From: Halobacillus sp. Marseille-P3879
GTDB taxonomy: Bacteria > Bacillota > Bacilli > Bacillales > Halobacillaceae
DNA length: 64,000 nucleotides
Direction: 5' to 3'
Assembly (NCBI RefSeq): GCF_900240285.1
Contig: NZ_OESS01000002.1
Location: 620,001 to 684,000, forward strand
The first letter of the stretch is position 1, and every line of letters begins with the position of its first letter. The translations under genes were made by a program, and so were the position numbers. Below, piece by piece: positions 49,096 to 59,385 of the stretch. The notes under the pieces were generated by a model. That model had not been told where the DNA came from, made no database searches, and saw only the letters and a program-made list of their open reading frames with translations.

Positions 49096-50136
49096 GTGAG
49101 CGGAAAAATGAATGCAGTAGTGAAACATCACCGCGGTCCAGGTGCAGAACTTCGCAAGGTTCAGATTCCGGAAATAGGTGATGAGGAAGTATTAATTAAA
49201 GTAAAAGCTACATCTATTTGTGGTACAGATGTACATATTTATAATTGGGATGACTGGTCAGCTGGTCGTGTGCATCCTCCTTATGTGTTCGGTCATGAAT
49301 TTTCCGGTGAGATTGTGAAGACAGGAGAAAAAGTTATTAACTTTAGTATCGGAGATTATGTTAGTGCTGAAACCCATCTTATTTGCGGGCACTGCCCTCA
49401 ATGTTTAACAGGACAATATCATATCTGTGAAAATACAAAGATCATAGGAGTTGACACTCAAGGCTGCTTTGCGGAGTACGTCGCTATCCCTGCAGCTAAC
49501 CTTTGGCGGAATCCTGAAGAAATGCCGACCGATATTGCATCGGTTCAGGAACCGATGGGAAATGCTGTACACACGGTGTTAAATGGAAGTGTAGCGGGTA
49601 AAACCGTGGCAGTAATCGGCTGCGGTCCTATTGGAGTTATGGCAGTAGGTGTTGCAAAAGCAGCAGGAGCTTCTCAAGTCCTCGCTTTTGATTTAAATGA
49701 ATACCGTTTAAACCTGGCTGGAAAAATGGGAGCGACGACAGTGATTAATTCAGCAGAAACAGACCCGGTAAAGAGGGCTAAAGAATTAACAAACGGTCAC
49801 GGAGTAGATGTCGTCTGCGAAATGAGCGGTCATCCAGTGGCCATGGATCAAGGGTTTAAGATGATTACAAATGGGGGGCGTGTTTCTATTCTGAGCCTGC
49901 CTGCAGGCCCGGTATCCCTGGATGTTACAAATGATATTGTATTTAAAGGGGTTCAAGTACAAGGGATAACGGGAAGAAAAATGTATGAAACCTGGCAGCA
50001 GGTGTCTCGTTTACTTCATTCCGGGCAGGTAGATTTAACTCCTATGATTACCCATCACTTCCCTCTTGAGGATTTCGAAAAGGGGTTTCAATTAATGAAT
50101 GAAGGTAATTGCGGTAAGGTAGTATTACATCCATAA
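49096..50136 (+). CDS. tdh: L-threonine 3-dehydrogenase
   Basis: Zinc-dependent medium-chain dehydrogenase (346 aa) oxidising threonine to 2-amino-3-ketobutyrate with NAD. CGTDVHIYNWD carries the catalytic zinc cysteine, GHEFSGE the histidine/glutamate, and CGHCPQCLTGQYHIC the structural zinc site. The Rossmann motif is GCGPIGVMAVG. GTG 49096 lies six bases after AAAGAGGTG; the earlier GTG overlaps that site. kbl follows by 15 bases to finish threonine breakdown. Confidence 0.96.
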   Translation: MSGKMNAVVKHHRGPGAELRKVQIPEIGDEEVLIKVKATSICGTDVHIYNWDDWSAGRVHPPYVFGHEFSGEIVKTGEKVINFSIGDYVSAETHLICGHCPQCLTGQYHICENTKIIGVDTQGCFAEYVAIPAANLWRNPEEMPTDIASVQEPMGNAVHTVLNGSVAGKTVAVIGCGPIGVMAVGVAKAAGASQVLAFDLNEYRLNLAGKMGATTVINSAETDPVKRAKELTNGHGVDVVCEMSGHPVAMDQGFKMITNGGRVSILSLPAGPVSLDVTNDIVFKGVQVQGITGRKMYETWQQVSRLLHSGQVDLTPMITHHFPLEDFEKGFQLMNEGNCGKVVLHP

Positions 50137-50151
50137 TAAAGGAGGATCTAT

Positions 50152-51327
50152 ATGAAAGGCTTTGAATACTTAGAGAATCAATTAAATGAAATGAAGCAGG
50201 AAGGGACATTTCGGGAATTAATCCCTTTAGAATCGGCTCAAGGGTCTCGAGTGACAATTAAAGGAAAAGAAGTTATCCAGCTTTCATCCAATAATTATTT
50301 AGGGCTGACCTCTCACCCGAAATTAAAAGCAGCTGCAGATCAGGCAAACAAGGAGTTTGGAGTAGGAACAGGATCTGTCCGTACGATTGCAGGAACCCTT
50401 GATATGCATGAGAAATTTGAAGAGAAACTGGCTGAATTCAAGCACACGGAAGCTTCTCTCGTTTTTCAATCAGGCTTTACGACGAACCAGGGAATTCTAT
50501 CTTCTATTCTGACTGAGAAAGATGTCGTCATCTCTGATGAATTAAATCACGCCTCAATTATTGATGGAATTCGATTGACGAAAGCAGCACGTAAAATATA
50601 CAAACACGTCGATATGGAGTCACTGGAACAATCCCTTAAGGAAAGCTCCGAATATCGCACACGGCTGGTAGTGACGGACGGAGTGTTTTCAATGGATGGA
50701 AACATTGCTCCATTGCCGGAAATCGTTGAGTTAGCTGAGAAATACGACGCCCTGGTAATGGTGGATGACGCTCATGCCAGTGGCGTGTTGGGAGATAACG
50801 GCAGGGGCACGGTTAATCATTTTAAATTAGACGGCCGTGTACACATTCAGGTAGGTACATTAAGCAAAGCTATAGGAGTATTAGGAGGATATGCGGCAAG
50901 TACTAAAACGCTGAGAGAATATTTAATTCATAAAGGACGCCCTTTCTTATTCAGTACTTCTCATCCGCCGGCTGTGACAGCAGCTAATGACGCAGCTATT
51001 GATGTATTGCTGAATGAGCCTGAATTAATCGACAAGCTTTGGGCAAATACGAAGTTTTTTAAGGAAGGGTTAAATACCCTGGGATTTGATACAGGTATTA
51101 GTGAAACTCCGATTACACCTGTAATGGTAGGTGATGATGCCTTGACTCATAAATTTTCGGACGAATTGTTTGAAGAAGGAGTATTTGCTCAAGGAATTGT
51201 CTTCCCTACGGTACCCCGCGGGAAAGGCAGAATTCGTACAATCGTTACGGCTGAGCATTCAAAAGAAGAACTGCAGGAGGCTCTACAGGCCTTTGAGAAG
51301 GTCGGAAAAAAATTAAATGTTTTATAA
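50152..51327 (+). CDS. kbl: 2-amino-3-ketobutyrate CoA ligase (glycine C-acetyltransferase)
   Basis: PLP enzyme (391 aa) splitting 2-amino-3-ketobutyrate with CoA into glycine and acetyl-CoA. The PLP lysine is K239 in [12 protein letters not shown], with [13 protein letters not shown] upstream. It belongs to the alpha-oxoamine synthase family, so relatives such as BioF look similar, but tdh next door supports Kbl. The ribosome site is AAAGGAGG. Confidence 0.94.
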   Translation: MKGFEYLENQLNEMKQEGTFRELIPLESAQGSRVTIKGKEVIQLSSNNYLGLTSHPKLKAAADQANKEFGVGTGSVRTIAGTLDMHEKFEEKLAEFKHTEASLVFQSGFTTNQGILSSILTEKDVVISDELNHASIIDGIRLTKAARKIYKHVDMESLEQSLKESSEYRTRLVVTDGVFSMDGNIAPLPEIVELAEKYDALVMVDDAHASGVLGDNGRGTVNHFKLDGRVHIQVGTLSKAIGVLGGYAASTKTLREYLIHKGRPFLFSTSHPPAVTAANDAAIDVLLNEPELIDKLWANTKFFKEGLNTLGFDTGISETPITPVMVGDDALTHKFSDELFEEGVFAQGIVFPTVPRGKGRIRTIVTAEHSKEELQEALQAFEKVGKKLNVL

Positions 51328-51337
51328 ATAGAGTTAG

Positions 51338-51377
51338 AAAGCCACAATGAACGTAACTGTTATTGTGGCTTTTTTTG
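51338..51377 (+). terminator. Terminator after kbl
   Basis: AAAGCCACAAT pairs perfectly with ATTGTGGCTTT around a 13-nt loop, followed by a T-run. Confidence 0.94.
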
Positions 51378-51380
51378 AGA

Positions 51381-51426
51381 CAATTTTTGCAAGCCTCTTA
51401 AAAAGCCATGCAAAAATTGATATAAT
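51381..51426 (+). promoter_or_regulatory. miaB promoter with 11-bp inverted repeat
   Basis: CAATTTTTGCA (51381-51391) and TGCAAAAATTG (51409-51419) are perfect complements 17 bases apart. TATAAT at 51421-51426 with TTAAAA 17 bases upstream puts the putative -35 inside the repeat spacer, an operator-like layout. Confidence 0.6.
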
Positions 51427-51463
51427 AAGACAGTTACAAAGCTCTGATTGAAAGGAGATCGCT

Positions 51464-53035
51464 ATGAACGAACAGCAGCGAAAAGAAATGTCGCAAATTC
51501 GTCAGGGAGAGCCAGCGGACGTAAAATCCGAACAGGACAACCTGAAGCGGCTAAAAGATAAAAGCAGTGAAGACTTTATGAAGTATTTTGAAACAACCTA
51601 CCAGCCCCCATCCTTAAGAAAGGCTCAGAGGCGGCGCAAGGAAGATGTACAGATTCATTACGATTTTAAAATCCCGGAGGACATGCAGGAAGCAGGCGAA
51701 GGTCGGAAATACATGATTCGCACGTACGGTTGTCAAATGAACGAGCATGACACTGAAGTTATGGCGGGGATTTTTGAAGAAATGGGGTATGAATCTACAA
51801 GTGATACAAAAGAAGCTGACATCATCTTGTTAAACACTTGCGCAATTAGAGAGAATGCAGAAAACAAAGTGTTTGGTGAAATAGGCCACTTAAAGCCTCT
51901 GAAACTTGAGAACCCAGACTTGATTATCGGGGTGTGCGGGTGTATGTCACAGGAAGAATCCGTGGTGAACCGGATTCTTAAGAAACATCCTTTTATTGAC
52001 TTAATCTTCGGTACCCATAATATTCACCGCCTGCCTCAGCTTGTCAAGGAAGCTATGTTTAATAAAGAAATGGTTGTTGACGTGTGGTCTAAAGAAGGCG
52101 ACATTATTGAAAACCTTCCTAGGTCACGTAAAGGAAAAATCAAGGGCTGGGTCAACATTATGTACGGGTGTGATAAGTTCTGTACGTATTGTATCGTCCC
52201 TTATACACGAGGCAAAGAACGCAGCCGTTTACCCGAGGACATCATTCAGGAAGTTCGTCATCTTGCCGCACAAGGCTACAAAGAGATTACTTTGCTTGGG
52301 CAAAATGTCAATGCCTACGGGAAAGATTTAGAAATAGAGTACGGGCTAGGTGATTTAATGGATGAGCTGCGCTCAATTGATATCCCGCGTGTTCGTTTCA
52401 CCACTTCTCACCCGAGAGATTTTGACGACAGATTAATTGAAGTGTTAGCTAAAGGCGGTAACATGCTGGATCACATCCACCTGCCAGTACAGTCAGGAAA
52501 CTCTGATGTCTTAAAAATTATGGGACGGAAATATTCCCGCGAAGAATATTTAGAGCTGGTTAGGAAGATCCGATCTGCTATGCCGGATGCTACGTTAACG
52601 ACGGATATTATTGTCGGGTTTCCAAATGAAACGGAAGAACAGTTTGAAGACACCTTATCATTAGTAGAAGAAGTAGGCTTTGAAGCGGCTTATACATTTA
52701 TCTATTCTCCGCGTGAAGGTACCCCGGCAGCCAGGATGCAGGACAATGTTTCCATGGATGTTAAGAAAAACCGCCTTCATCGTTTAAATGAAATCGTCAA
52801 TCGTCAGGCGGCGGAGTCGATGAAAAAATATGAAGGGGAAATCGTAGAAGTTCTCGTTGAAGGAGAAAGCAAGAAAAATAAAGACGTATTAGCCGGCTAC
52901 ACAAAACGTAACAAGATGGTAAACTTCAGAGGTCCACGCTCCTCGATTGGACAGCTGGTAAAAGTGAAAATTACAGAAGCAAAAACGTGGTCTCTAAATG
53001 GAGAAATGGTTGAAGAAACGGCAGAGGTGAAATAA
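51464..53035 (+). CDS. miaB: tRNA-2-methylthio-N6-dimethylallyladenosine synthase
   Basis: Radical-SAM methylthiotransferase (523 aa) acting on i6A37 of tRNAs, made by MiaA (also in this window). The N-terminal cluster site starts in [11 protein letters not shown]. The radical-SAM cysteines C236, C240 and C243 are in [13 protein letters not shown] domain ends the protein. The first 80 residues are a charged extension found in Bacillus homologues. ricA starts one base after the stop. Confidence 0.97.
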   Translation: MNEQQRKEMSQIRQGEPADVKSEQDNLKRLKDKSSEDFMKYFETTYQPPSLRKAQRRRKEDVQIHYDFKIPEDMQEAGEGRKYMIRTYGCQMNEHDTEVMAGIFEEMGYESTSDTKEADIILLNTCAIRENAENKVFGEIGHLKPLKLENPDLIIGVCGCMSQEESVVNRILKKHPFIDLIFGTHNIHRLPQLVKEAMFNKEMVVDVWSKEGDIIENLPRSRKGKIKGWVNIMYGCDKFCTYCIVPYTRGKERSRLPEDIIQEVRHLAAQGYKEITLLGQNVNAYGKDLEIEYGLGDLMDELRSIDIPRVRFTTSHPRDFDDRLIEVLAKGGNMLDHIHLPVQSGNSDVLKIMGRKYSREEYLELVRKIRSAMPDATLTTDIIVGFPNETEEQFEDTLSLVEEVGFEAAYTFIYSPREGTPAARMQDNVSMDVKKNRLHRLNEIVNRQAAESMKKYEGEIVEVLVEGESKKNKDVLAGYTKRNKMVNFRGPRSSIGQLVKVKITEAKTWSLNGEMVEETAEVK

Positions 53036-53461
53036 ATGGCTCAATATACTAGGAAACAAGTTGTTGATGAAGCGCATAAGCTGGCTAAAATGATTGCAGA
53101 TATTGAAGAAATTGACCGGTTTAAACAAATTGAAGCAAAACTGAATGAAAATCAAAAAGTTCAGTCCCACATTAAGAAAATTAAAGCCTTGCAAAAGCAA
53201 GCAGTTAATTTCCAAGCTTATGGCAAAACTGAGGCTCTCGAACGAATCGAAAAAGAAATAGACCGTCTGCAGGATGAACTTGATGCCATTCCGATAGTGG
53301 CTGAATTTAAAGATACACAAATGGTGATCAATGATATTTTGCAAATGATTTCAAGTACCATCTCCCGTGAAGTAACCAATGAAGTTATCCGTTCTACCGG
53401 CGGAGATGTGCTTAGTGGAGAGACTGGAACAAAAAAAGAAAATAGCTCTTGCAGCCATTAA
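53036..53461 (+). CDS. ricA: RicA (YmcA), RNA-maturation/biofilm/sporulation regulator
   Basis: 141-aa helical protein of the YlbF/YmcA family. In B. subtilis RicA forms the Y-complex with RicF and RicT, acts with RNase Y on mRNA maturation and promotes Spo0A activation; the complex carries Fe-S clusters. The single C-terminal cysteine (C139, in SSCSH) is kept. It follows miaB without a gap. rny lies 5 kb upstream in the same window. Confidence 0.93.
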   Translation: MAQYTRKQVVDEAHKLAKMIADIEEIDRFKQIEAKLNENQKVQSHIKKIKALQKQAVNFQAYGKTEALERIEKEIDRLQDELDAIPIVAEFKDTQMVINDILQMISSTISREVTNEVIRSTGGDVLSGETGTKKENSSCSH

Positions 53462-53467
53462 TTCTAT

Positions 53468-53506
53468 AAATCCGTTAGATAAAATAATATCTAACGGATT
53501 TTTTTG
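53468..53506 (+). terminator. Terminator after ricA
   Basis: A perfect 14-bp stem, AAATCCGTTAGATA with its complement at 53488-53501, has loop AAATAA and a T tail. Confidence 0.96.
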
Positions 53507-53627
53507 TACAATTTTATAGGCTGATGCATAGAATGAAATACAAACGTCCTGAAGTCATCGAGAATATTGTTCACCATTTGCCCAATTCCGCATAGGATGA
53601 GTGGTAGAATAAGGAGGAGTGTTTCCT

Positions 53628-54197
53628 ATGTCATTTTTCGAACGCGAATACAGGGAGATTATTACGAAGGCTGTTTGTGGAAAAGGGAAAAAATTCGTTG
53701 AAGCTACCCACACCATCAGTCCTTCGCATCGGCCGACCAGCATACTTGGTTGTTGGGTGATTAATCATATTTACAATGCGAAGAAAAAGGGGGAGCATGT
53801 GGAAGTTTCCGGAAGTTATGACATTAACGTCTGGTATTCGTATAATGATAATACGAAGACGGAAGTTGTAACAGAACGAGTAAACTACTGCGATAGTGTT
53901 CCTCTTGTCGTTAAAGACGACAACTGTATCAATGACAACTTTGAAGTAATTGCTAAGGCAGTACAGCAGCCAAATTGTCTGGAGTGCAGAATAGCAGCCC
54001 AGGGCCAGCAAATTGTTGTTGAAGTAGAACGAGAATTCATCGTTGATATCATAGGGGAAACAAAGCTATGTGTCCGGGTGGATCCGGATGGCTGTGATGA
54101 TGATTGTGATTTTGAATTTGAGCTATCATCCGATGATTTTTCAGGAATAGAAACAGATTTCTTACCAAGCAGCAGTAGCAGCCATCATAAAGATTAA
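53628..54197 (+). CDS. cotE: Outer spore coat morphogenetic protein CotE
   Basis: 189-aa protein that organises assembly of the outer spore coat. [22 protein letters not shown] at the N-terminus and the valine-rich central beta region are characteristic. The C-terminus is acidic with a run of serines and histidines, fitting the variable tail of the family. ATG 53628 has AAGGAGGAG upstream. A CATAGAAT element at 53527-53534 resembles a sigma-E -10, but no good -35 was found. Confidence 0.95.
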   Translation: MSFFEREYREIITKAVCGKGKKFVEATHTISPSHRPTSILGCWVINHIYNAKKKGEHVEVSGSYDINVWYSYNDNTKTEVVTERVNYCDSVPLVVKDDNCINDNFEVIAKAVQQPNCLECRIAAQGQQIVVEVEREFIVDIIGETKLCVRVDPDGCDDDCDFEFELSSDDFSGIETDFLPSSSSSHHKD

Positions 54198-54206
54198 CTT
54201 TCTTGT

Positions 54207-54236
54207 CCTTGCTGATTCAGCGGGGCATTTTTTTTG
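54207..54236 (+). terminator. Terminator after cotE
   Basis: CCTTGCTG pairs with CAGCGGGG (two G-U pairs) around ATT, followed by CATTTTTTTT. Confidence 0.85.
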
Positions 54237-54361
54237 CGCGTTATGAGATGGTCTGGATGATTCAGAGGGGTTGAATCTGTGTGATATAATGTTTCTAGCT
54301 AATGATAAATGACAGGAAGATGTCAAAGGCATCAATTTACGTTTGTTTTGGAGGATGAGTG

Positions 54362-56914
54362 ATGGCTCAGTACACACCTATGATTCAGCAATATTTAAAG
54401 ATAAAAGCACAACATAAGGATGCTTTTTTGTTTTTTAGATTAGGAGATTTTTACGAAATGTTCTTCCAGGATGCGCTTTCAGCATCGCAGGAACTGGAAA
54501 TAACTTTGACAAGCCGGGATGGGGGAGGAGAAGAGAGAATTCCCATGTGCGGTGTTCCTTACCATTCGGCTGAAAATTACATAAAGCAACTAATTGAAAA
54601 AGGTCATAAAGTAGCTATTTGCGAGCAGGTGGAAGACCCAAAGGCTGCTAAAGGTGTAGTAAGAAGAGAAGTGGTACAGTTAATTACACCAGGCACTGTT
54701 ATGGAAGGAAGCATGTTAGATGAAGAAGAAAATAATTACCTGGCTTCAGTAAGTGACTTCGAAGACGGGACTTTTACCGTGAGCTATAACGACCTGACAA
54801 CCGGGGAGAACAGCATAGCGATGTTGTCGGAAGGTTTTAACGCAGTATTGAGTGAGTTGTTTAACCGTCCGGTAAAAGAAGTCGTGGTCGATCATAGTTT
54901 TGATAAGGATAAGCAGCAACTGTTTAAAGACCGTTTGGGGTTAACGGTTTCTTTCTGTGATGAAACGGTAATAACGGAGGATTTTTCCTACTTAGTTAAA
55001 GATATACACAATGATAAATGTACGAAAGGTTTCGGCCGTTTATTAAACTACATCCAGCACACCCAGAAGCGGTCTTTGGATCATCTCCGTCCTGTGAAAT
55101 TGATTGAACTTAAGAAATACATGACACTCGACATGTACTCAAAAAAGAATTTAGAACTAATTGAAACGATGAGGAAACAAGGAAAAAAAGGAAGTCTGCT
55201 TTCAGTAATGGATCGTACGATGACAGCGATGGGGGCGCGCCTGTTAAAGAAATGGCTGGAACGTCCATTGTTGGCATTCGACGAGATAACAACGAGGCAT
55301 GAACAGGTAGAGGGCCTTCTTGAACAGTTCTTTGAACGGGAAACACTGCGAGAACAATTGAAGTCGGTTTATGACCTTGAGCGGTTAGCTGGACGTGTCG
55401 CATATGGAAATGTGAATGCCAGAGATCTCATACAACTTAAACTGTCTTTAACCGCAGTTCCTGAGCTTTTGGACATACTGGGACAATTTGAGAATCGTTC
55501 TATCCACGCTCTCTATAAAGCTATTGACCCATTAACTGAGCTAAAGGAGTTGTTAGAGACCAGTCTGCTGCATGATCCGCCCATTCAAATCAGCGAAGGC
55601 GGAATGATCCAGGATGGATATCATCCAAAGCTTGATGAGTACCGTGATGCTTCTAAAAACGGTAAACAGTGGATTGCAGAATTAGAAGCAAAGGAACGCA
55701 ATGAAACTGGAATCAGGTCGTTAAAAATCGGCTATAACCGTGTATTTGGTTATTATATAGAAGTAACAAAACCTAATATTCCTCATTTACCAGAAGGAAG
55801 ATATGAGAGGAAACAGACATTAACGAACGCTGAACGCTACATTACACCTGAATTGAAAGAGAAAGAAACTTTAATTTTAGAAGCTCAGGAAAAAAGCGTC
55901 GAGCTAGAGTATGAATTATTTATAAAAATAAGAGAAAAAGTAAAACAGTTTGTAGGAGAGTTGCAGATTTTAGCTGAACAAATCAGCCGAATCGATGTCC
56001 TGCAGGGTTTTGCCCAGCTTGCTGATGAGAACGACTATACGCGGCCTGAATTAAACAATCAGCGCAGTGTCGATGTGAAACAGGGCAGGCATCCTGTGGT
56101 TGAGCAGGTTATGGACAGGGGATCTTTCGTTCCTAACGACATTTTCATGGACGAATCAAACGACATATTACTGATCACCGGTCCAAATATGTCTGGGAAA
56201 AGCACGTATATGCGCCAATTAGCTCTTACGTCTATTATGGCTCAGATGGGAAGTTTTGTACCGTGCGAGCAAGCTTCTCTTCCGGTGTTTGATCAAATTT
56301 TTACGCGTATAGGAGCCGCTGATGATTTAGTATCCGGTCAGAGTACGTTTATGGTTGAAATGCTTGAGGCGAATCATGCGCTCACCCATGCTACGGAAAA
56401 CAGTCTCATATTATTGGATGAAATCGGAAGAGGGACAAGCACTTATGATGGAATGGCCTTAGCACAGGCGATTGTAGAGCATATCCATGAGAACATCAGG
56501 GCAAAAACCTTGTTTTCCACCCATTATCATGAGCTGACAACTTTGGATGAAGAATTAATTCGGTTGAAAAATATTCATGTAAAAGCTGAAGAGTACGAGG
56601 GAAGTGTAATTTTCCTCCATCAGATACAAGAAGGAGCGGCAGATGAGAGTTATGGCATACATGTTGCCAAGCTGGCTGATTTACCTGAACCTTTAATTGA
56701 TCGAGCCAGCTCATTACTCAAGGAACTGGAGAATACACGCGTGGAGGAAGCAAGCTCGGAGCAGCTTAGTTTATTTGTGGAAGAAGAAAAACCGAAAGCT
56801 AAGACTTCAAAGCTTGAATCGAGACTCAAAGATTTAGACTTGATGCAGATGACCCCAATGGACGCCATGAATGAACTATATCAAATGCAGAAACAAGTTA
56901 AACAAAAATCATAA
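54362..56914 (+). CDS. mutS: DNA mismatch repair ATPase MutS
   Basis: 850-aa mismatch recognition protein. The N-terminal [11 protein letters not shown] contains the conserved Phe-X-Glu mismatch reader. Walker [10 protein letters not shown] begins near G607, with [16 protein letters not shown] as Walker B and the D-loop. The C-terminus has a clamp-binding-like QLSLF near residue 800. ATG 54362 suits GGAGGATGA. A TATAAT at 54285-54290 probably belongs to its promoter. It is coupled with mutL 33 bases downstream. Confidence 0.97.
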   Translation: MAQYTPMIQQYLKIKAQHKDAFLFFRLGDFYEMFFQDALSASQELEITLTSRDGGGEERIPMCGVPYHSAENYIKQLIEKGHKVAICEQVEDPKAAKGVVRREVVQLITPGTVMEGSMLDEEENNYLASVSDFEDGTFTVSYNDLTTGENSIAMLSEGFNAVLSELFNRPVKEVVVDHSFDKDKQQLFKDRLGLTVSFCDETVITEDFSYLVKDIHNDKCTKGFGRLLNYIQHTQKRSLDHLRPVKLIELKKYMTLDMYSKKNLELIETMRKQGKKGSLLSVMDRTMTAMGARLLKKWLERPLLAFDEITTRHEQVEGLLEQFFERETLREQLKSVYDLERLAGRVAYGNVNARDLIQLKLSLTAVPELLDILGQFENRSIHALYKAIDPLTELKELLETSLLHDPPIQISEGGMIQDGYHPKLDEYRDASKNGKQWIAELEAKERNETGIRSLKIGYNRVFGYYIEVTKPNIPHLPEGRYERKQTLTNAERYITPELKEKETLILEAQEKSVELEYELFIKIREKVKQFVGELQILAEQISRIDVLQGFAQLADENDYTRPELNNQRSVDVKQGRHPVVEQVMDRGSFVPNDIFMDESNDILLITGPNMSGKSTYMRQLALTSIMAQMGSFVPCEQASLPVFDQIFTRIGAADDLVSGQSTFMVEMLEANHALTHATENSLILLDEIGRGTSTYDGMALAQAIVEHIHENIRAKTLFSTHYHELTTLDEELIRLKNIHVKAEEYEGSVIFLHQIQEGAADESYGIHVAKLADLPEPLIDRASSLLKELENTRVEEASSEQLSLFVEEEKPKAKTSKLESRLKDLDLMQMTPMDAMNELYQMQKQVKQKS

Positions 56915-56947
56915 TAATCCTCTTATACCAGGAAAGGAGGGTGAGGG

Positions 56948-58783
56948 ATGGCAGACATACACTTAATGCCGGATCATCTCGCTAACAAAATCGCAGCCGG
57001 GGAGGTAGTTGAACGCCCGTCCTCGGTAGTGAAAGAATTAGTTGAAAACAGTATTGATGCGGACAGCACCTGGGTGGAAATCGAACTGAAAGAAGCGGGA
57101 CTTGAAAGAATTAGAGTGACCGATAACGGGAATGGTATGGACGGGGAAGATGCGAAGCAAGCGTTCTTTAGACATGCTACGAGTAAAATTCAAAATGAAC
57201 AAGACTTGTTCCATGTAAGAACACTCGGCTTCAGGGGTGAAGCCCTCGCAAGTATCGCTGCAGTGAGTAGATTAACAATTAAAACTTCCCAGGGAAATGA
57301 GGCAGGAACAAAGCTGGAACTTGCCGGAGGGGAGGTGCTCTCCGAAGGGAAGAGTGATGCTCGTAAAGGAACAGAGATTATTGCAGATGAACTTTTTTAT
57401 AATACTCCTGCCAGGTTGAAGTATATGAAGACGATTCATACCGAACTAGGTCATATTACAGACGTACTAAACCGTATGGCCTTGGCGAACCCAACGGTGA
57501 AATTCACATGTAAACATAATGACAAAGAACTATTTCGTACAAATGGGCGCGGGGATTTGCTGCAGGTCGCAGCTCAGATTTATGGCATGAAAGTAGCTCG
57601 TAAAATGGTACCTGTTCAGGCGGAAACCAAAGACTTTAAGATTCACGGATATGTAGCCAAGCCTGAAATTTACCGTGCTTCAAGAAGTTTTATTTCAACT
57701 ATAATAAATGGGCGCTATATTAGGAATATAATGCTGAATAAAGCAGTGCTTCAAGGCTATCATACTTTACTCCCGATTGGAAAAAGTCCGATTGTTGTTC
57801 TAAATATCGAAATGGATCCCATTCTAGTGGATGTTAATGTTCATCCTGCCAAGCTTGAAGTTCGCTTTAGTAAAGAGAAAGAGTTGTTTGAACTACTAGA
57901 AGAAACGATTCGTGAATCCTTTAGAACCCAGACCCTTATACCAGAGGTTGAATATCAACCGGCAAAGAAAGAGGTCCCTTATCAAAAACAGGAAAGCCTT
58001 AAACTTTATGATTATGAGAATCAGGTGCAGGAACCATCCATCCCCCGGGTTTCACGCCAGGAAGAGGGGAGAGGAGAAGTGGATGAGCGCACGGAGATTC
58101 TTATAAATGAAAACAAGCAGTCGGTTGAGCATCCGATTGAAACAACTGATGTTTCCGATCTGGTTGCGGATCAGGAGCCAACCAAACCTCCTTCGCCAAA
58201 ACGAGTGCCTTCGATGCATCCTATTGGGCAGTTACACGGCACCTATATCCTTGCCCAAAATGAAGAAGGTATGTATATCGTAGATCAACATGCCGCACAA
58301 GAGCGAATAAAATATGAATATTTCAAAGATAAAATAGGTGAAGTAAAACATGAGGTACAAGAACTTCTTGTGCCGATGACATTTGATTTTCAAAGAAAAG
58401 AAGCTTTAAAAATTGAAGAATTTAAAGAGCAGCTGGAAAAAGTAGGTCTTTTCTTTGAAAATTTTGGAGAAAATAGTTATATTATTCGCTCTCATCCCCA
58501 GTGGTTTCCTGAAGGCTTTGAAGAAGAAGTCATTCAAGATATGATAGAACAGCTGATGAAAGAGGAAAAAATTGATATTGCTAAGTTGAGGGAAGAAGCA
58601 GCCATTTTAATGTCTTGTAAACGTTCGATTAAAGCGAATCACTATTTAAATCACCATGACATGTTTCAGCTGCTCGAAGAACTCAGGAATTCTACAGATC
58701 CATTTACATGTCCGCACGGAAGGCCGATTATTGTTTTCTTCTCGGAATATGAATTGGAAAAGATGTTTAAGCGTGTAATGTAA
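56948..58783 (+). CDS. mutL: DNA mismatch repair endonuclease MutL
   Basis: 611-aa GHKL ATPase plus endonuclease. N-terminal motifs are [19 protein letters not shown] and FRGEALAS. The linker (about 335-420) is variable. The C-terminal endonuclease site [12 protein letters not shown] starts at D446 (form DQHA-X2-E-X4-E), with SCKRSIKAN and CPHGRP. QELLVP fits a clamp-binding motif. This nicking type is normal where MutH is absent. The ribosome site is AAAGGAGGGTG. Confidence 0.97.
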   Translation: MADIHLMPDHLANKIAAGEVVERPSSVVKELVENSIDADSTWVEIELKEAGLERIRVTDNGNGMDGEDAKQAFFRHATSKIQNEQDLFHVRTLGFRGEALASIAAVSRLTIKTSQGNEAGTKLELAGGEVLSEGKSDARKGTEIIADELFYNTPARLKYMKTIHTELGHITDVLNRMALANPTVKFTCKHNDKELFRTNGRGDLLQVAAQIYGMKVARKMVPVQAETKDFKIHGYVAKPEIYRASRSFISTIINGRYIRNIMLNKAVLQGYHTLLPIGKSPIVVLNIEMDPILVDVNVHPAKLEVRFSKEKELFELLEETIRESFRTQTLIPEVEYQPAKKEVPYQKQESLKLYDYENQVQEPSIPRVSRQEEGRGEVDERTEILINENKQSVEHPIETTDVSDLVADQEPTKPPSPKRVPSMHPIGQLHGTYILAQNEEGMYIVDQHAAQERIKYEYFKDKIGEVKHEVQELLVPMTFDFQRKEALKIEEFKEQLEKVGLFFENFGENSYIIRSHPQWFPEGFEEEVIQDMIEQLMKEEKIDIAKLREEAAILMSCKRSIKANHYLNHHDMFQLLEELRNSTDPFTCPHGRPIIVFFSEYELEKMFKRVM

Positions 58784-58820
58784 AAAAAGCATGGCTCCGT
58801 TTTGGAGTCATGCTTTTTTT
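58782..58820. terminator. Bidirectional terminator between mutL and the XRE gene
   Basis: Seven A, then GCATG-G-CTCC, a short T-rich loop, GGAG-T-CATGC and seven T. Symmetry lets it serve mutL on the plus strand and the convergent regulator gene on the minus strand. Confidence 0.93.
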
Positions 58821-58835
58821 GTTTACATAACAGAA

Positions 58836-59195
58836 TTATGAAGGGTGATTTTGCTGTAATAGAAAACGAAAGTAATTTTCAATTTGGTGAATCTCTTCCG
58901 GCTGAACTTTCAACCATGAATTTTTGTCAAAAATCACTGAACGATCAAAACCTCTATCTTCAAGGAATTGCTTAATTTCTCTGATCTCATCTTCTTTCTC
59001 ATCACTCAAACCAAGTAAATAGTCCGCTGTCGTATGAAGGGCATGGGCAATTTTGGACAAATCCTCAAGGTCAGGGGAGGTATATTGACGCTCCCAATTC
59101 GAAACTACCTGGGCTGAAACACCGACTTTTTCGGCCAACATCGTTTGCGTGAGACGCCGTTTCTTACGTAATGTTCGAATTCGCTGATTAACCAC
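58836..59195 (-). CDS. XRE-family transcription regulator
   Basis: 119-aa regulator, the only convincing minus-strand gene in the window. Residues 4-58 form a Cro/C1-type HTH (IRTLRKKRRLTQTMLAEKVG, VSAQVVSNWERQ, DLSKIAHAL). The C-terminal 60 residues are charged and helical and could dimerise or sense a ligand. The start is GTG behind AAAGGAGGAG. I do not recognise an equivalent at this position in B. subtilis. A phased repeat array lies in its promoter region, next to the divergent miaA. Confidence 0.9.
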   Translation of the reverse strand: MVNQRIRTLRKKRRLTQTMLAEKVGVSAQVVSNWERQYTSPDLEDLSKIAHALHTTADYLLGLSDEKEDEIREIKQFLEDRGFDRSVIFDKNSWLKVQPEEIHQIENYFRFLLQQNHPS

Positions 59196-59216
59196 TTCAT
59201 ACTCCTCCTTTTCTTT

Positions 59217-59244
59217 ATATTATCACAAAACTAACGAAAGTCGA
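59217..59244 (-). promoter_or_regulatory. Candidate promoter of the XRE gene
   Basis: On the minus strand TCGACT (59244-59239) and TAATAT (59222-59217) are 16 bases apart. The first ACTAACG repeat falls between them, as expected for autorepression. Confidence 0.4.
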
Positions 59245-59317
59245 TACACAAACTAACGAATTCTTTGATTTTTACTAACGATATCCGTTAGTTGTGGTAA
59301 CGGATATCGTTAGTTTA
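59230..59317. repeat. Four 22-bp-phased ACTAACG operator repeats
   Basis: Copies of ACTAACG begin at 59230, 59252 and 59274, and a variant GGTAACG at 59296, exactly 22 bp apart. The last two extend into palindromes with CGTTAGT at 59286-59292 and 59308-59314. A 16-bp perfect inverted repeat (59274-59289 with 59299-59314) spans them. The layout suggests cooperative binding of the adjacent XRE regulator. Confidence 0.85.
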
Positions 59318-59326
59318 TGCTGTGAG

Positions 59327-59355
59327 TTAGCATTGTAGAGCGATTCATGTATAAT
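59327..59355 (+). promoter_or_regulatory. Candidate sigma-A promoter for miaA-hfq
   Basis: TTAGCA (59327-59332) and a perfect TATAAT (59350-59355) are 17 bases apart. The repeat array ends about ten bases upstream, so the XRE regulator could affect this promoter too. Confidence 0.65.
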
Positions 59356-59385
59356 GGAGTAGGAATAAAAAAGGAGTGAATTAGA

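Noticed and set aside
53527-53534. Sigma-E -10-like CATAGAAT before cotE
   Set aside because: No acceptable -35 at 13-15 bases upstream, so not listed as a promoter.
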